Source of the DNA: Mucilaginibacter phenanthrenivorans
GTDB lineage: Bacteria; Bacteroidota; Bacteroidia; Sphingobacteriales; Sphingobacteriaceae
Reading direction: 5' to 3'
NCBI RefSeq assembly: GCF_024721155.1
Contig: NZ_JAHVAP010000001.1
Span: 1-64,000, forward strand
Length of the DNA stretch: 64,000 bases
Under the pieces are notes generated by a model. That model did no database searches. It saw only the letters and a program-made list of their open reading frames with translations, and was not told the origin of the DNA. Made by a program: the position numbers and the translations under genes. Below are positions 17,402 to 26,056 of the stretch, in pieces. The first letter of the stretch is position 1; every line of letters starts with the position of its first letter.

Positions 17402-18877
17402 TTACAGTTCCTTTCTCAGCCTTGCCACCGGGATATTCATCTGTTCGCGGTATTTGGCAACTGTACGGCGGGCGATGTTGTAGCCGGCGTCTTTTAAGAT
17501 CTCCGTTAACTTTTCATCTGCCAGGGGATGGCGCTTGTCTTCTGTACCGATATGCTCCTCCAGGATCTTTTTAACTTCCTTGTTTGATACTTCCTCGCCG
17601 CTTTCGGTCTGGATTGCTTCAGAGAAGAATGATTTCAACAGGAAAGTACCAAACTCGGTTTGCACATATTTTGAATTGGCAACCCTCGATACGGTAGAGA
17701 TATCCATATTTATCCTGTCAGCAATATCCTTAAGGATCATCGGTTTCAGGTTCTTGTCATCGCCGGTAAGGAAGAATTCGTATTGGTATTGCATGATGGC
17801 GTTCATGGTTTTCAAAAGCGTTTGCTGGCGCTGCTTTATGGCGTCTATAAACCATTTTGCCGAATCGAGCTTTTGCTTTACAAATTGAACTGCCTCCTTT
17901 AATTTTTTATCTTTTGCCGATGCTTTATCGTAGTGCTCAAACATCTCCTGGTATGAGCGGCTTACCCTGAGTTCAGGCGCATTTTTTGAATTAAGGGTGA
18001 GTATAAGTACTCCATCGTTATTAGAGATGTGGAAATCCGGGATCACCTGCATCTGCTTGGTGTTGATCTCGTTCGAGTCGCCGGGCTTTGGATTAAGCTT
18101 CAGAATCTCTGCCACAACAGCCTTTAATTCAGCCGATGTCATATTTAGCGATTTCTCCAGCTTGTCATAATGCTTGCGGGTAAACTCGTCTAAATAATGC
18201 TCAACCACCAGCATTGCCTTTTTAATAATGGGGTCTGTTGGGTCCTTCTTACGCAATTGGATCACCAAACATTCCTGTAAACTGCGTGCGCCGACTCCTG
18301 CAGGATCGAAGCTCTGGATTACCCGGAGCATATCCTCCACTTCATCATCCTCTGCAAAAACGTTCTGCGAAAATGCCAGATCGTCGGTAAGCGAGGTTAT
18401 CGGGCGGCGTAAATAGCCATCATCATCCAGGCTGCCTATTATCTGTTTACCTATTCTGAAATCCTTGTCTGAAAGGGGTAGCAGATCCAGTTGCTGTTGC
18501 AGGCTTTCGAAAAATGAACTTTGTACGGCAATAGGAATTTCCTTGCGTTCGTCCTCGTCATCGCCGTTTTGATCGTATTTCGATCCGTATTCATTCAAAT
18601 TATCTTCCTGCAGGTAGTCTTCAATGTTAAACTCGTCTGCTTCACCTTTCTCTTCGTCGCCGTTAAAATTATCTTCTTCCGGGTCGCGGTCAGGGTAAGC
18701 CTCTTCAGGTTCGTTTAAATTGGTTAAGCTAAGGTCCTCAAGAGCGGGGTTTTCTTCTAGTTCCTCCTTTATGCGGGTATCTAACGATACCGTTGGCACC
18801 TGCAGCAATTTTATAAATTGGATCTGCTGAGGCGAGAGCTTTTGTAAAAGTTTCTGTTGAAGATTCTGTTTTAGCAT
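17402..18877 (-). CDS. rpoN: RNA polymerase sigma-54 factor
   Basis: Sigma-54 of 491 residues. Region I is the Gln/Leu-rich start (LQQKLLQKLSPQQIQFIKLLQ), followed by a very acidic region II (about 45-110), the core-binding domain, a helix-turn-helix around DISTVSRVANSKYVQT, and the RpoN box (ARRTVAKYRE) near the C-terminus. It directs transcription only with AAA+ enhancer-binding proteins; none is encoded in this window. The stop codon abuts the inverted element at 17281-17400. The gene is divergent from mscL. Confidence 0.97.
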   Translation of the reverse strand: MLKQNLQQKLLQKLSPQQIQFIKLLQVPTVSLDTRIKEELEENPALEDLSLTNLNEPEEAYPDRDPEEDNFNGDEEKGEADEFNIEDYLQEDNLNEYGSKYDQNGDDEDERKEIPIAVQSSFFESLQQQLDLLPLSDKDFRIGKQIIGSLDDDGYLRRPITSLTDDLAFSQNVFAEDDEVEDMLRVIQSFDPAGVGARSLQECLVIQLRKKDPTDPIIKKAMLVVEHYLDEFTRKHYDKLEKSLNMTSAELKAVVAEILKLNPKPGDSNEINTKQMQVIPDFHISNNDGVLILTLNSKNAPELRVSRSYQEMFEHYDKASAKDKKLKEAVQFVKQKLDSAKWFIDAIKQRQQTLLKTMNAIMQYQYEFFLTGDDKNLKPMILKDIADRINMDISTVSRVANSKYVQTEFGTFLLKSFFSEAIQTESGEEVSNKEVKKILEEHIGTEDKRHPLADEKLTEILKDAGYNIARRTVAKYREQMNIPVARLRKEL

Positions 18878-18892
18878 AAATTAGACTGGGGT

Positions 18893-18900
18893 CAAAAATA
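18893..18900 (-). promoter_or_regulatory. Candidate -7 box for rpoN
   Basis: TATTTTTG on the minus strand, 15 nt before the rpoN ATG. No convincing -33 box was found. Confidence 0.4.
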
Positions 18901-19034
18901 CATCAATTACTTTAACTAAAAAATAGCTAAATAAATGAGATTTGACATTGCTTTAAATGCCAAAAAAAATATTTTGTTTGTACGGTAAGAAAATTTATTT
19001 GTTACTTTAGATAAGATAAATAAAAACAGGGCAT

Positions 19035-19448
19035 ATGGCTATAATTAAAGAGTTTAAAGAGTTCGCCATGCGTGGCAACGTCGTCGACCTTGCAGTAGGT
19101 GTAATCATCGGTGCTGCGTTTGGTAAGATAGTCACCTCGCTGGTGGCGGATGTTATAATGCCGCCTATAGGGTATATAACTGGTGGTGTGGATTTTTCCG
19201 AAAAAAAGATTGTTCTCAAAGAAGCCGATCCGGCCCACAAGATCGTAGAAAACGCAATCCACTACGGCAACTTTATAAACGCAATAATCCAGTTCCTGAT
19301 AGTTGCCTTTTGCATCTTTATGGTGGTTAAGGCGATTAACTCCCTAAAGAAGGCGGAAGAGCCAGCCCCGGCCCCAGTAGATCCAACACCAACAAAAGAA
19401 GAAGTTTTATTAACAGAGATAAGAGATTTGCTTGCTAAGAAAGCGTAA
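19035..19448 (+). CDS. mscL: Large-conductance mechanosensitive channel
   Basis: Pentameric inner-membrane channel of 137 residues that opens under membrane tension to release solutes during hypo-osmotic shock. The N-terminal amphipathic helix ([20 protein letters not shown]) leads into TM1 with the Gly/Ala-rich pore motif [14 protein letters not shown] periplasmic loop, TM2 ([12 protein letters not shown]) and a C-terminal bundle helix with a Pro/Glu linker follow. Length and motifs are standard. It stands alone, divergent from rpoN, with a one-mismatch -7 box TACTTTAG shortly upstream. Confidence 0.98.
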   Translation: MAIIKEFKEFAMRGNVVDLAVGVIIGAAFGKIVTSLVADVIMPPIGYITGGVDFSEKKIVLKEADPAHKIVENAIHYGNFINAIIQFLIVAFCIFMVVKAINSLKKAEEPAPAPVDPTPTKEEVLLTEIRDLLAKKA

Positions 19449-19574
19449 TCTTGTTCATAGTTGATGGTTCAAAAAGTTCATAGTTGATGGTTCATAGTTC
19501 ATAGCCGCATGATTTTGGGTTGAACTATGAACCATTTTTTTAGCTAGCATGAATTATCAGCCGTTAACCATGAA
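19449..19574. repeat. Short-word repeat, GTTCATAG type
   Basis: Words GTTCATAGTTGATGGTTC and GTTCATAG recur from 19454 to 19505. Reverse-complement words (GAACTATGAACCAT, AACCATGAACT) follow from 19520 to 19575. It fills the whole gap between the convergent mscL and ChaN-like genes, and a run of T follows GAACCAT. Confidence 0.7.
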
Positions 19575-20450
19575 CTAAAAAGTTTTTGGCAGCTTGGGGT
19601 CTGTTAGTATGATATAATCGCCTTTGTCGTTGAACTTGCTCCAATCCGGGTTGTCAAAGCTGTCATCGGCATAAGCTGCAATATTTAGTATGTGTGCTTT
19701 TGGTGCGTATTTTTTCAGTTGGGCGGCCGTACCCAATTTTCCCTCGCTATGAAAGCCGCCGTTTACCTGCATGATTTTATATCCCTTGTGGCTCTTAAAT
19801 AATTGTGCTACGTTCCAGCCCATCGTCGCATCCCACAGGTTTTGCGCCTGGTACATTTTCATGCTGCCCATTGCGCCGTGTCCGCCCATTATTTCAACAA
19901 ATTTATCGTAATATTTGCCGGTAGCAGTATCGATAGGCAGGGGAGGCAGGAATGCTTTGCCAGCATCCAATTTCTGCAGGCTGCTTAACCCTAATCGATT
20001 AACCATGTTTGTATAACGTGCAGGGGCATTGGCTGCTGTAACGGGGATATGATTTGCTTTAGCTAACTCTATCATTGGGCGGTAGTCCTTATAATTATGC
20101 CAGGCACGCGCTTCGGTAATGAAGTTTTTCTCGCGGATAAAGCCGGCGAGGTATTCATTGAGCGGCGTTTGGCAATCCGTTTCAAACATCTCCATTGACA
20201 GGGCCAGTTTACCCGGGTATTTGGCGGCAAGTTTTTCAAATATCACGTGTTCTAAATAGTGGCCCGTTGAATCGTTATGCTCCTCACCAAAGAACAATAC
20301 ATCGGCTTTATCCATATCATTAACTATTTCATCAACCGGAATTATCTTTTGCTTTGATGTGCTGTAGATTTTATAGTGGGTGGAAAGCGAATCCTGCGCT
20401 AAAACGGAAAAAGGCAGGATAAGCAGAATGATGATTGCCAGGATTTTCAT
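19575..20450 (-). CDS. ChaN-like haem-binding (DUF399) protein
   Basis: Exported protein of 291 residues with a signal peptide ending near VLAQ. The core matches the ChaN/Cofac_haem_bdg family: DVLFFGEEHNDSTGHYLEH, SMEMFETDCQ, and the ARAWHNYKDYRPMIELAKANHIPVTAANAP block. Campylobacter ChaN binds stacked haems and has been linked to iron uptake; a haem or iron role here is inference. No TonB-dependent receptor lies nearby. No lipobox Cys is visible, unlike lipoprotein members of the family. Confidence 0.85.
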   Translation of the reverse strand: MKILAIIILLILPFSVLAQDSLSTHYKIYSTSKQKIIPVDEIVNDMDKADVLFFGEEHNDSTGHYLEHVIFEKLAAKYPGKLALSMEMFETDCQTPLNEYLAGFIREKNFITEARAWHNYKDYRPMIELAKANHIPVTAANAPARYTNMVNRLGLSSLQKLDAGKAFLPPLPIDTATGKYYDKFVEIMGGHGAMGSMKMYQAQNLWDATMGWNVAQLFKSHKGYKIMQVNGGFHSEGKLGTAAQLKKYAPKAHILNIAAYADDSFDNPDWSKFNDKGDYIILTDPKLPKTF

Positions 20451-20557
20451 TATGGTTTAATTTGAATGCAAGATGGAATATATTTACCTTACTACAATGT
20501 TTAAAACTACCACAACTTTTTCAACTTAAGCTTAATTTTCAACAACATTAACTTATA

Positions 20558-20588
20558 TTTGAAATTATTTAAAAAATGACTACATTTG
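20558..20588 (+). promoter_or_regulatory. Promoter of rpmH
   Basis: TTTG at 20558-20561, a 19-nt spacer, then TACATTTG at 20581-20588. This is a full match to the Bacteroidota consensus TTTG-N19/21-TAnnTTTG, 39 nt before the rpmH start. The same TACATTTGC box precedes rpmE2. Confidence 0.8.
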
Positions 20589-20627
20589 CGCTCTTGTTTT
20601 AAAAACGACGAATAGAATAAAATAGCC

Positions 20628-20786
20628 ATGAAAAGAACGTTTCAGCCCTCACAAAGGAAAAGAAGAAATAAACACGGTTTCCGTGAGCGCATGTCAACTG
20701 CTAACGGCAGAAGAATATTAGCATCGAGAAGAGCTAAAGGCAGAAAGAGATTATCAGTATCTGACGAGCGCAGCCACAAAGCATAA
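20628..20786 (+). CDS. rpmH: 50S ribosomal protein L34
   Basis: A 52-residue, very basic ribosomal protein. It begins [20 protein letters not shown] and continues [20 protein letters not shown], the conserved L34 core, with a short C-terminal tail ending SHKA. It is first in the classical rpmH-rnpA-yidD cluster; yidC is not adjacent here. A strong promoter lies 39 nt upstream. Confidence 0.98.
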   Translation: MKRTFQPSQRKRRNKHGFRERMSTANGRRILASRRAKGRKRLSVSDERSHKA

Positions 20787-20856
20787 GCTGGTTGCCTTCC
20801 AGGCATAGGGGCTTGAGCCGTTTATATACTTAATTTTCGGTTCAGCATCAGCAACA

Positions 20857-21240
20857 ATGTATACTTTTAACAAAGAAGAACGGTTATGTAACAAGAAGCT
20901 TATCGATAAGCTTTTTCATAACGGTTCTTCTTTTTTGTGTTATCCCTTCAAAGCTTCGTGGCTGTTTATTGACGAGCCCGGCGAATTCCCCACGCAAATT
21001 TTGTTTTCGGTATCAAAAAGGCGATACAAACGCGCCGTTGACCGTAATTTAATAAAGCGCCGCACGCGTGAGGCATACAGGCTTAATAAACAGCAGCATT
21101 TATATAATGTACTAATAAGCCTGGATAAAAGAATCATTCTCTCTGTTGGATTTATAGGAAAGGAAATTGTTGAGTACGATTTTATGGAGAAAAAGATGCT
21201 GAAACTTTTAACGCAGCTTTGTGCCGAGATAACCAAATGA
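20857..21240 (+). CDS. rnpA: Ribonuclease P protein component
   Basis: Protein subunit of RNase P, 127 residues, which helps the catalytic RNA process the 5' ends of pre-tRNAs. The N-terminal [17 protein letters not shown] segment and the RNR-like motif ([22 protein letters not shown]) that contacts RNA are clear. It lies 70 bp after rpmH, and its stop overlaps the start of yidD by 4 bp (ATGA), so these are one operon. Confidence 0.96.
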   Translation: MYTFNKEERLCNKKLIDKLFHNGSSFLCYPFKASWLFIDEPGEFPTQILFSVSKRRYKRAVDRNLIKRRTREAYRLNKQQHLYNVLISLDKRIILSVGFIGKEIVEYDFMEKKMLKLLTQLCAEITK

Positions 21241-21479
21241 AGCTCATTGTTGACATATTAAAGCTGATAGTAGGATCAATCTTCGTTGTTCTTATAAAAA
21301 TATACCAGTACTTTATTTCGCCCTTAACAGGAGCTTCATGCCGGTATACGCCTACGTGCTCGCAGTATGGAGTTGAGGCCATAAAAAAACATGGTCCTTT
21401 TAAAGGCGGATGGTTAACATTGAAACGGATTGCCAGCTGCAATCCCTGGGGTGGGCACGGGCATGATCCTGTGCCATAA
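21237..21479 (+). CDS. yidD: Membrane protein insertion efficiency factor
   Basis: An 80-residue membrane-associated protein that supports YidC-dependent insertion. An amphipathic hydrophobic N-terminus ([20 protein letters not shown]) is followed by the family motif [10 protein letters not shown] and the ending [19 protein letters not shown]. The start is the ATG at 21237, overlapping the rnpA stop. It belongs to the rpmH-rnpA-yidD operon. Confidence 0.97.
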   Translation: MKLIVDILKLIVGSIFVVLIKIYQYFISPLTGASCRYTPTCSQYGVEAIKKHGPFKGGWLTLKRIASCNPWGGHGHDPVP

Positions 21480-21484
21480 ATTAA

Positions 21485-21567
21485 TTTGAGGTCTTTAGTT
21501 CTCAGTCTGAATGCAAACATATTTGCTACTGCGGACTTAGGACTACGGGCTCAAGACTCAACATTTA
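21485..21567. repeat. Short-word repeat, AGTCT/GACT type
   Basis: Words GTCTTTAG, TCAGTCTGA, then reverse-oriented GACTTAGGACT and AAGACTCA, fill the gap between yidD and tsaB. It is weaker than the other word-repeat loci. Confidence 0.45.
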
Positions 21568-21571
21568 AAGA

Positions 21572-22258
21572 ATGATATTACAAATAGAAACCGCCACTAC
21601 ATCCTGTTCCGTTGCATTAGCAAAGGATGGCAATGTATTGGCCTTTAAAGAGGTTAACGGGCGTAATTTACATGCCGAGGTAATAACCAGGTTTATTGAA
21701 ACTATCCTGGCTGAAGTCGGCGCAAGTTATAATGATTTGGACGCTATTGCTGTTAGCTGCGGACCGGGTTCGTATACAGGTTTACGAATTGGCATATCTA
21801 CAGCAAAGGGATTGTGCTTCGCGCTTGATAAACCGCTTATTGCCATTGAAACCTTAGCGGCGATGGCTGATGGCGTTATTGGGATGGAAGAATATTCGAC
21901 AAAAAAGAACCTGCTTTTATGCCCCATGATTGATGCCCGAAGGATGGAGGTTTATACCGCAATATTTGACACAAAGGGCGCTGCTATTAAATCAACTGCA
22001 GCTGAAATAATTGACGAAAACAGCTTTGCCGATATTTTAAAAACGAACAAGATCTTGTTTTTTGGCGATGGCGCCGAAAAATGCTTTAATGTTTTAAAGC
22101 AAAACCCAAATGCATTATACCTGCCGGAATTTGTCAATTCAGCAAAAGATCTGACCAGGAAAGCAGTGGATAAATTTGCTGCTAAGGATTTCGAAGACGT
22201 AGCCTACTTTGAGCCATATTATCTAAAGGATTTTATCGCCGGAAAGAAAGCGGTTTGA
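21572..22258 (+). CDS. tsaB: tRNA threonylcarbamoyladenosine biosynthesis protein TsaB
   Basis: An ASKHA-fold protein of 228 residues. It dimerises with TsaD and, with TsaE, transfers the threonylcarbamoyl group to A37 of ANN-reading tRNAs. The N-terminal ILQIETATTSCSVAL, the NLHAEVI segment and SCGPGSYTGLRIGISTAKGL are characteristic. TsaB lacks the metal-binding histidines of TsaD and is not itself catalytic. It lies downstream of yidD after a 92-bp gap. Confidence 0.96.
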   Translation: MILQIETATTSCSVALAKDGNVLAFKEVNGRNLHAEVITRFIETILAEVGASYNDLDAIAVSCGPGSYTGLRIGISTAKGLCFALDKPLIAIETLAAMADGVIGMEEYSTKKNLLLCPMIDARRMEVYTAIFDTKGAAIKSTAAEIIDENSFADILKTNKILFFGDGAEKCFNVLKQNPNALYLPEFVNSAKDLTRKAVDKFAAKDFEDVAYFEPYYLKDFIAGKKAV

Positions 22259-22359
22259 TTTCGGACTTCGAATGTTCGATGTCGAATTTTAACAGGAATA
22301 AAAAATTTCTAACATAATATTCTGAATCCGAAATGGAAAATCCGAATTCCGAAATGGAT
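22257..22359. repeat. Short-word repeat, TTTCGGA type
   Basis: TTTCGGACTTCGAATGTTCGA follows the tsaB stop. The reverse-complement words ATCCGAAATGG and TTCCGAAATGG precede the convergent DUF5723-like gene. The same word recurs at 48472-48507. Confidence 0.6.
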
Positions 22360-23793
22360 TTAATCGTTAGTCTTAAAGATCCTGCCCCATAATCTTCCCA
22401 AAAATCCCTTTTCGCCAGTCGGAATTGTACTTGCGTTCATTGGATGCTCAATTACCGGCCCGAATTTAATGGAAGCACCGAGAAAGAAACTTGCCCCTGT
22501 GAATGAACCGTTCGAATATGTTTGGGTAGGGCTTTTGCTTAGCTGTGCAGATGTAAGGCTGGCCGTTTGTGTAAGCTTATCGCTGCCCAAAAAGAAATCA
22601 AAGTTTGGTGTCTGGATCATGAACTGTGCCCCAAGGTTAAACAGCTTCATGTCGTCGTATGTAGTGGTGAGGGTTAAAATGTATTTCTTGTATTGAAACG
22701 GGTTAACTAGCGCCCCTGTAAAGCCCGGATAAAATAACTCCTTGGAGGCGATGAGCGTTGGCGAATATTTAAAATTCTTATTATCATCTATCCAGAACAT
22801 CTTATTTACACTTAACTCGCCGCGGCCGTCAATAGGCGTTGTGAATGAGCTTGTTACCTGGTTGCCGTGAATTATTTTTGTAAGAGAATTATACACATTT
22901 TTTTCGCGACTAGGGGTTGATAAACCTTCTATTTGCTGGATGTCGTCAAAAGCGTAAATATGCGACCTGCTGCTCCAGTGAATAAACCCAAGGTCTTTTA
23001 CATTTCCCTGGATAATAAAACCATCCTCAGTTCTGAACGTTCCGCCAATCGAGATTGCCGCACCCGGGTTCCGGAAGTTCGGCAGGTAATCACGTGGAAT
23101 CAGGTGCCCGGGAATGTAATTGGAATAATATATTCCGCTTAAACCCAAAATGGCTGAGTCATCGGCCTTATCAAAGGACACTTGCGAATGGACGATATCC
23201 ATTTTTTCATACTGGATCCCCATTAATGCGCTCAGTTTTGCGCCGAATGAAAATTGTTTGTTGATTTTTTCGCGATAGCTAAAACCTATTTGATGGTAGG
23301 TTTGAAAGTAGTAATTATCATTAAAAATATCGGAATAATTATCGTCTTTAAAATTTCCTAGACCATTTAACAACGATATGGATTCATCTGTAAAAAGCCC
23401 CTTGCCTTCAAATTTGGTTTGTACCGAAAAGCCAAGCTCCACGTCTCCATTTAAGCTCGAGAACATTTTAAACATAATGTCGTAATTCCCGGCATTCAGG
23501 TTTACATGATTTACTTTTCCTCCGTTAATAACCAATGCTGAGTTATCATATTTGTTACTGAATGCCCTGCTTTTTAACGTAGCCTGTGCATCGCCTGTTA
23601 TAAAAAAATTAACATTAAGATTGGGTATGAGGAAATTGGAGGCAAACTGCTTGCTGGAGTCGGTAATGAACGCTTTTTGTGACGGGTTTTCAAACGAGTC
23701 GTATAAAGTTCCCGTGTTATATTGGGAAAATTGTTGGCCAAAAAGTTTAATTGTAGATGTAAGTATTAAAAGAACGAGTAAAATCTTCTTCAT
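22360..23793 (-). CDS. DUF5723-like outer-membrane beta-barrel protein
   Basis: Exported protein of 477 residues with a signal peptide ending near LFGQ. The remainder is a series of aromatic-ended beta-strands with glycine turns, for example VELGFSVQTKFEGKG and QIGFSYREKINKQFSFGAKLSALMG, which predicts an outer-membrane barrel. It resembles the DUF5723 group of Bacteroidota proteins; that name is from memory of the family style. Function unknown. It may be co-transcribed with the envelope gene at 23917, which lies 123 bp upstream on the same strand. Confidence 0.7.
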   Translation of the reverse strand: MKKILLVLLILTSTIKLFGQQFSQYNTGTLYDSFENPSQKAFITDSSKQFASNFLIPNLNVNFFITGDAQATLKSRAFSNKYDNSALVINGGKVNHVNLNAGNYDIMFKMFSSLNGDVELGFSVQTKFEGKGLFTDESISLLNGLGNFKDDNYSDIFNDNYYFQTYHQIGFSYREKINKQFSFGAKLSALMGIQYEKMDIVHSQVSFDKADDSAILGLSGIYYSNYIPGHLIPRDYLPNFRNPGAAISIGGTFRTEDGFIIQGNVKDLGFIHWSSRSHIYAFDDIQQIEGLSTPSREKNVYNSLTKIIHGNQVTSSFTTPIDGRGELSVNKMFWIDDNKNFKYSPTLIASKELFYPGFTGALVNPFQYKKYILTLTTTYDDMKLFNLGAQFMIQTPNFDFFLGSDKLTQTASLTSAQLSKSPTQTYSNGSFTGASFFLGASIKFGPVIEHPMNASTIPTGEKGFLGRLWGRIFKTND

Positions 23794-23916
23794 ATATCGC
23801 GCTATACAGGGTGCTTTTTATATTCGTCTTAAAGATAAAATTCCCAATTGACTTAATTAAACAATAATTAACATTTTAACGGAAATGTGGAGGTATAGTT
23901 GTGTTGTGGATAAAAT

Positions 23917-25509
23917 CTACTTTAATTTATACGCAACTGTATCTGAATTCAGCCTCATGCAAAAGTTAGTGTAAAAGTTTTTATCAACCGCTGAAAACTG
24001 GAGGGATGCGGCAAAGAAATTTTTCCAGCCGGGCTCCATGGATTTAAAATCGTCGTAAAAATCCGGGTTCATATCTCTTTCAAATATTGGTTGGATATTT
24101 TTAAAATCCAGAAGAAATGATACGTTGCTTTGTGCCGCAAGCAGGTCGTTAAATTGGTTGAATTGGCTATTCTTGCTTAAAAATTTGCGGTTTATATAAG
24201 TGTCATAAAAACTCGTCAACTCGTTATTGCTATTGGCAAGTACCAGGTAGTTGTCAATGATCATAAAATTCGGCTTTTTGAAAATGCCAAATGCATCACC
24301 CAATAAAAACAGCGGCAGCTTTTCGTAACTCAATTCCCCTTTGTTTTCGTCGCTCATAATGCTGATGGCCGATAATACCAGTTTAAGCTTCGAGCCGTCC
24401 TTTACAGATACAATGCCGAATTTTTCAAAATAACGGGTTGTTATAATAGCAAACTCATTTCCAAGTAAATTATCAAATTCGGTTTTGATCCTTACAGCGG
24501 TCTCAGCTTTTACCTTGCTAAATAGTTGATCCCGCTCTTTTGCCAGCCCTGTGCTATTTTGCCATTCGGAGAGATCTGATCCAAATTTGGCCGGGTTAGA
24601 TACCAGGAAGTTAGTGCCGTATGCAGTTGTTGACGGGTAGATGTCGTTTAAATGATTGATCACCGGTTGCTGGTTCACGAATAGTTTTAAATAAGCCGAA
24701 GGCCCGTCTTTTTGTATGGTAGTGGAGCCATTGAACATGATGGCATCACTGCGATAGTTTAAACTTAAGGCAGCAACAGCAGGCAGCATCCTGAACGTTT
24801 TAAGGATATCAGTATTTTTGTTTCTGAATAACTGTTCAAACAAGGGCGAAAGCTGGCTGTAGTTTACATATAGGTTACCCAATGAATTGTTGCTTTGCTG
24901 CTCAGATAACAAAATAAATACCGGCTTGTCTGTTTTGCTCTTATACGTTGCGCTCTGTTCTGCCAGTTCTTCGGAAAAGCTGCCGGAAAAAGCATTGTCA
25001 CCTTTGTTGATTATATAAAAGCGCGTTTTAAGTATGTTCACATAAATATTGTACCCGCTTTTACCGGGTTTGCGAATAGGCGTGATTACCAGGCCGTTTT
25101 TAGGTTGTTTTGATAACTGGTCAAATACGTCCGGATCAAATGGAGTTGCAGGCGACGCAGATAACAGGAGCTCTATTCCATTGGTTTTGGAGGGATGCAG
25201 GGAAATAAACAGGTCTTGCGCCGTGAAGTATTTGCTTAATAATGGATTTTGGAGCAGCACCTGCCTCAGTGTATCTAACTGGCCAAGCTTTTGTTTACTT
25301 ATAATTGCGGCAAAAAGCTTGTTATCCTTAAAAATATCGTAAAAACCCTTATCGTTGTTAAATTCAAACACAAGTGAAGCATTATCCGGAATTAAGCGCA
25401 TTACCTGGCTGGTGCGCGTGCCTGGCGGATTTAAATTTTTAAAATAAACTACCGTAACGAACGCAGTGGCCGCCAATAAAATCAGGGTAATAATTATTTG
25501 CTTTCTCAT
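23917..25509 (-). CDS. Hypothetical membrane-anchored protein, Bacteroidota-specific
   Basis: A 530-residue protein with one N-terminal membrane segment (residues about 3-22) followed by a large periplasmic region. I see repeated domains of the kind found in DUF3352/DUF4836-like proteins (SLVFEFNNDKGFYDIF, NFMIIDNYLVLANSNNEL), but no catalytic motif. A TACATTTG box at 25524-25531 lies 14 nt before the ATG at 25509. An upstream ATG at 25521 is only 2 nt from the box, so 25509 is preferred. No function assigned. Confidence 0.7.
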   Translation of the reverse strand: MRKQIIITLILLAATAFVTVVYFKNLNPPGTRTSQVMRLIPDNASLVFEFNNDKGFYDIFKDNKLFAAIISKQKLGQLDTLRQVLLQNPLLSKYFTAQDLFISLHPSKTNGIELLLSASPATPFDPDVFDQLSKQPKNGLVITPIRKPGKSGYNIYVNILKTRFYIINKGDNAFSGSFSEELAEQSATYKSKTDKPVFILLSEQQSNNSLGNLYVNYSQLSPLFEQLFRNKNTDILKTFRMLPAVAALSLNYRSDAIMFNGSTTIQKDGPSAYLKLFVNQQPVINHLNDIYPSTTAYGTNFLVSNPAKFGSDLSEWQNSTGLAKERDQLFSKVKAETAVRIKTEFDNLLGNEFAIITTRYFEKFGIVSVKDGSKLKLVLSAISIMSDENKGELSYEKLPLFLLGDAFGIFKKPNFMIIDNYLVLANSNNELTSFYDTYINRKFLSKNSQFNQFNDLLAAQSNVSFLLDFKNIQPIFERDMNPDFYDDFKSMEPGWKNFFAASLQFSAVDKNFYTNFCMRLNSDTVAYKLK

Positions 25510-25523
25510 TGCTGCTTGCATTG

Positions 25524-25531
25524 CAAATGTA
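25524..25531 (-). promoter_or_regulatory. Candidate -7 box for the envelope protein gene
   Basis: TACATTTG on the minus strand, 14 nt before the preferred ATG at 25509. It helps choose that start over the ATG at 25521. Confidence 0.5.
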
Positions 25532-25665
25532 GTTTTTTAAGTTGGATTAGCCGGAGGAAACAGGTTTGATTACCTGTACAAGTTCCCAACTTTTAAACAT
25601 TACAAGCTTTCAACAATAGTGTAATTCAACCATTCATCAAATTAATTAACTTAGCCAATTATATT

Positions 25666-26052
25666 ATGAAGAAAAGAATATTTGTAACCGCATCTGTGTT
25701 AGGGGCGCTCGCGGTTATCGCCGGTGCATTTGGTGCACACGGGCTTGAAGAAAAACTGTCTGCGCAGGATCTGCATGTATGGAATACTGCTGTTCAATAC
25801 CAGTTTTATCACGTGTTTGCTTTAATCGGGCTGGCAGCGTTAAGCCGTTATGAAACCCGGCTGATAAAGGATTGTTATTACCTGTTTACAGTAGGGATTT
25901 TATTTTTCTCCGGCTCGTTATATCTGCTTGCCACCCGGAGTATTTTAGGCTGGGAATGGTTGCGTTTTGTTGGCCCTGTTACTCCATTGGGCGGCGTATT
26001 ATTTATAGGTGGGTGGATAACTATGGGGATAGCCGCTACTAAAAACAAATAA
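25666..26052 (+). CDS. DUF423 (YgdD-like) membrane protein
   Basis: Small inner-membrane protein of 128 residues with four hydrophobic segments. The family signature AGAFGAHGLEEKLS near the N-terminus and the NTAVQYQFYHVFAL segment are clear. DUF423/YgdD proteins are widespread and have no established function. It is followed by priA after 4 bp, so the two share a transcript. Confidence 0.93.
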   Translation: MKKRIFVTASVLGALAVIAGAFGAHGLEEKLSAQDLHVWNTAVQYQFYHVFALIGLAALSRYETRLIKDCYYLFTVGILFFSGSLYLLATRSILGWEWLRFVGPVTPLGGVLFIGGWITMGIAATKNK

Positions 26053-26056
26053 ATTA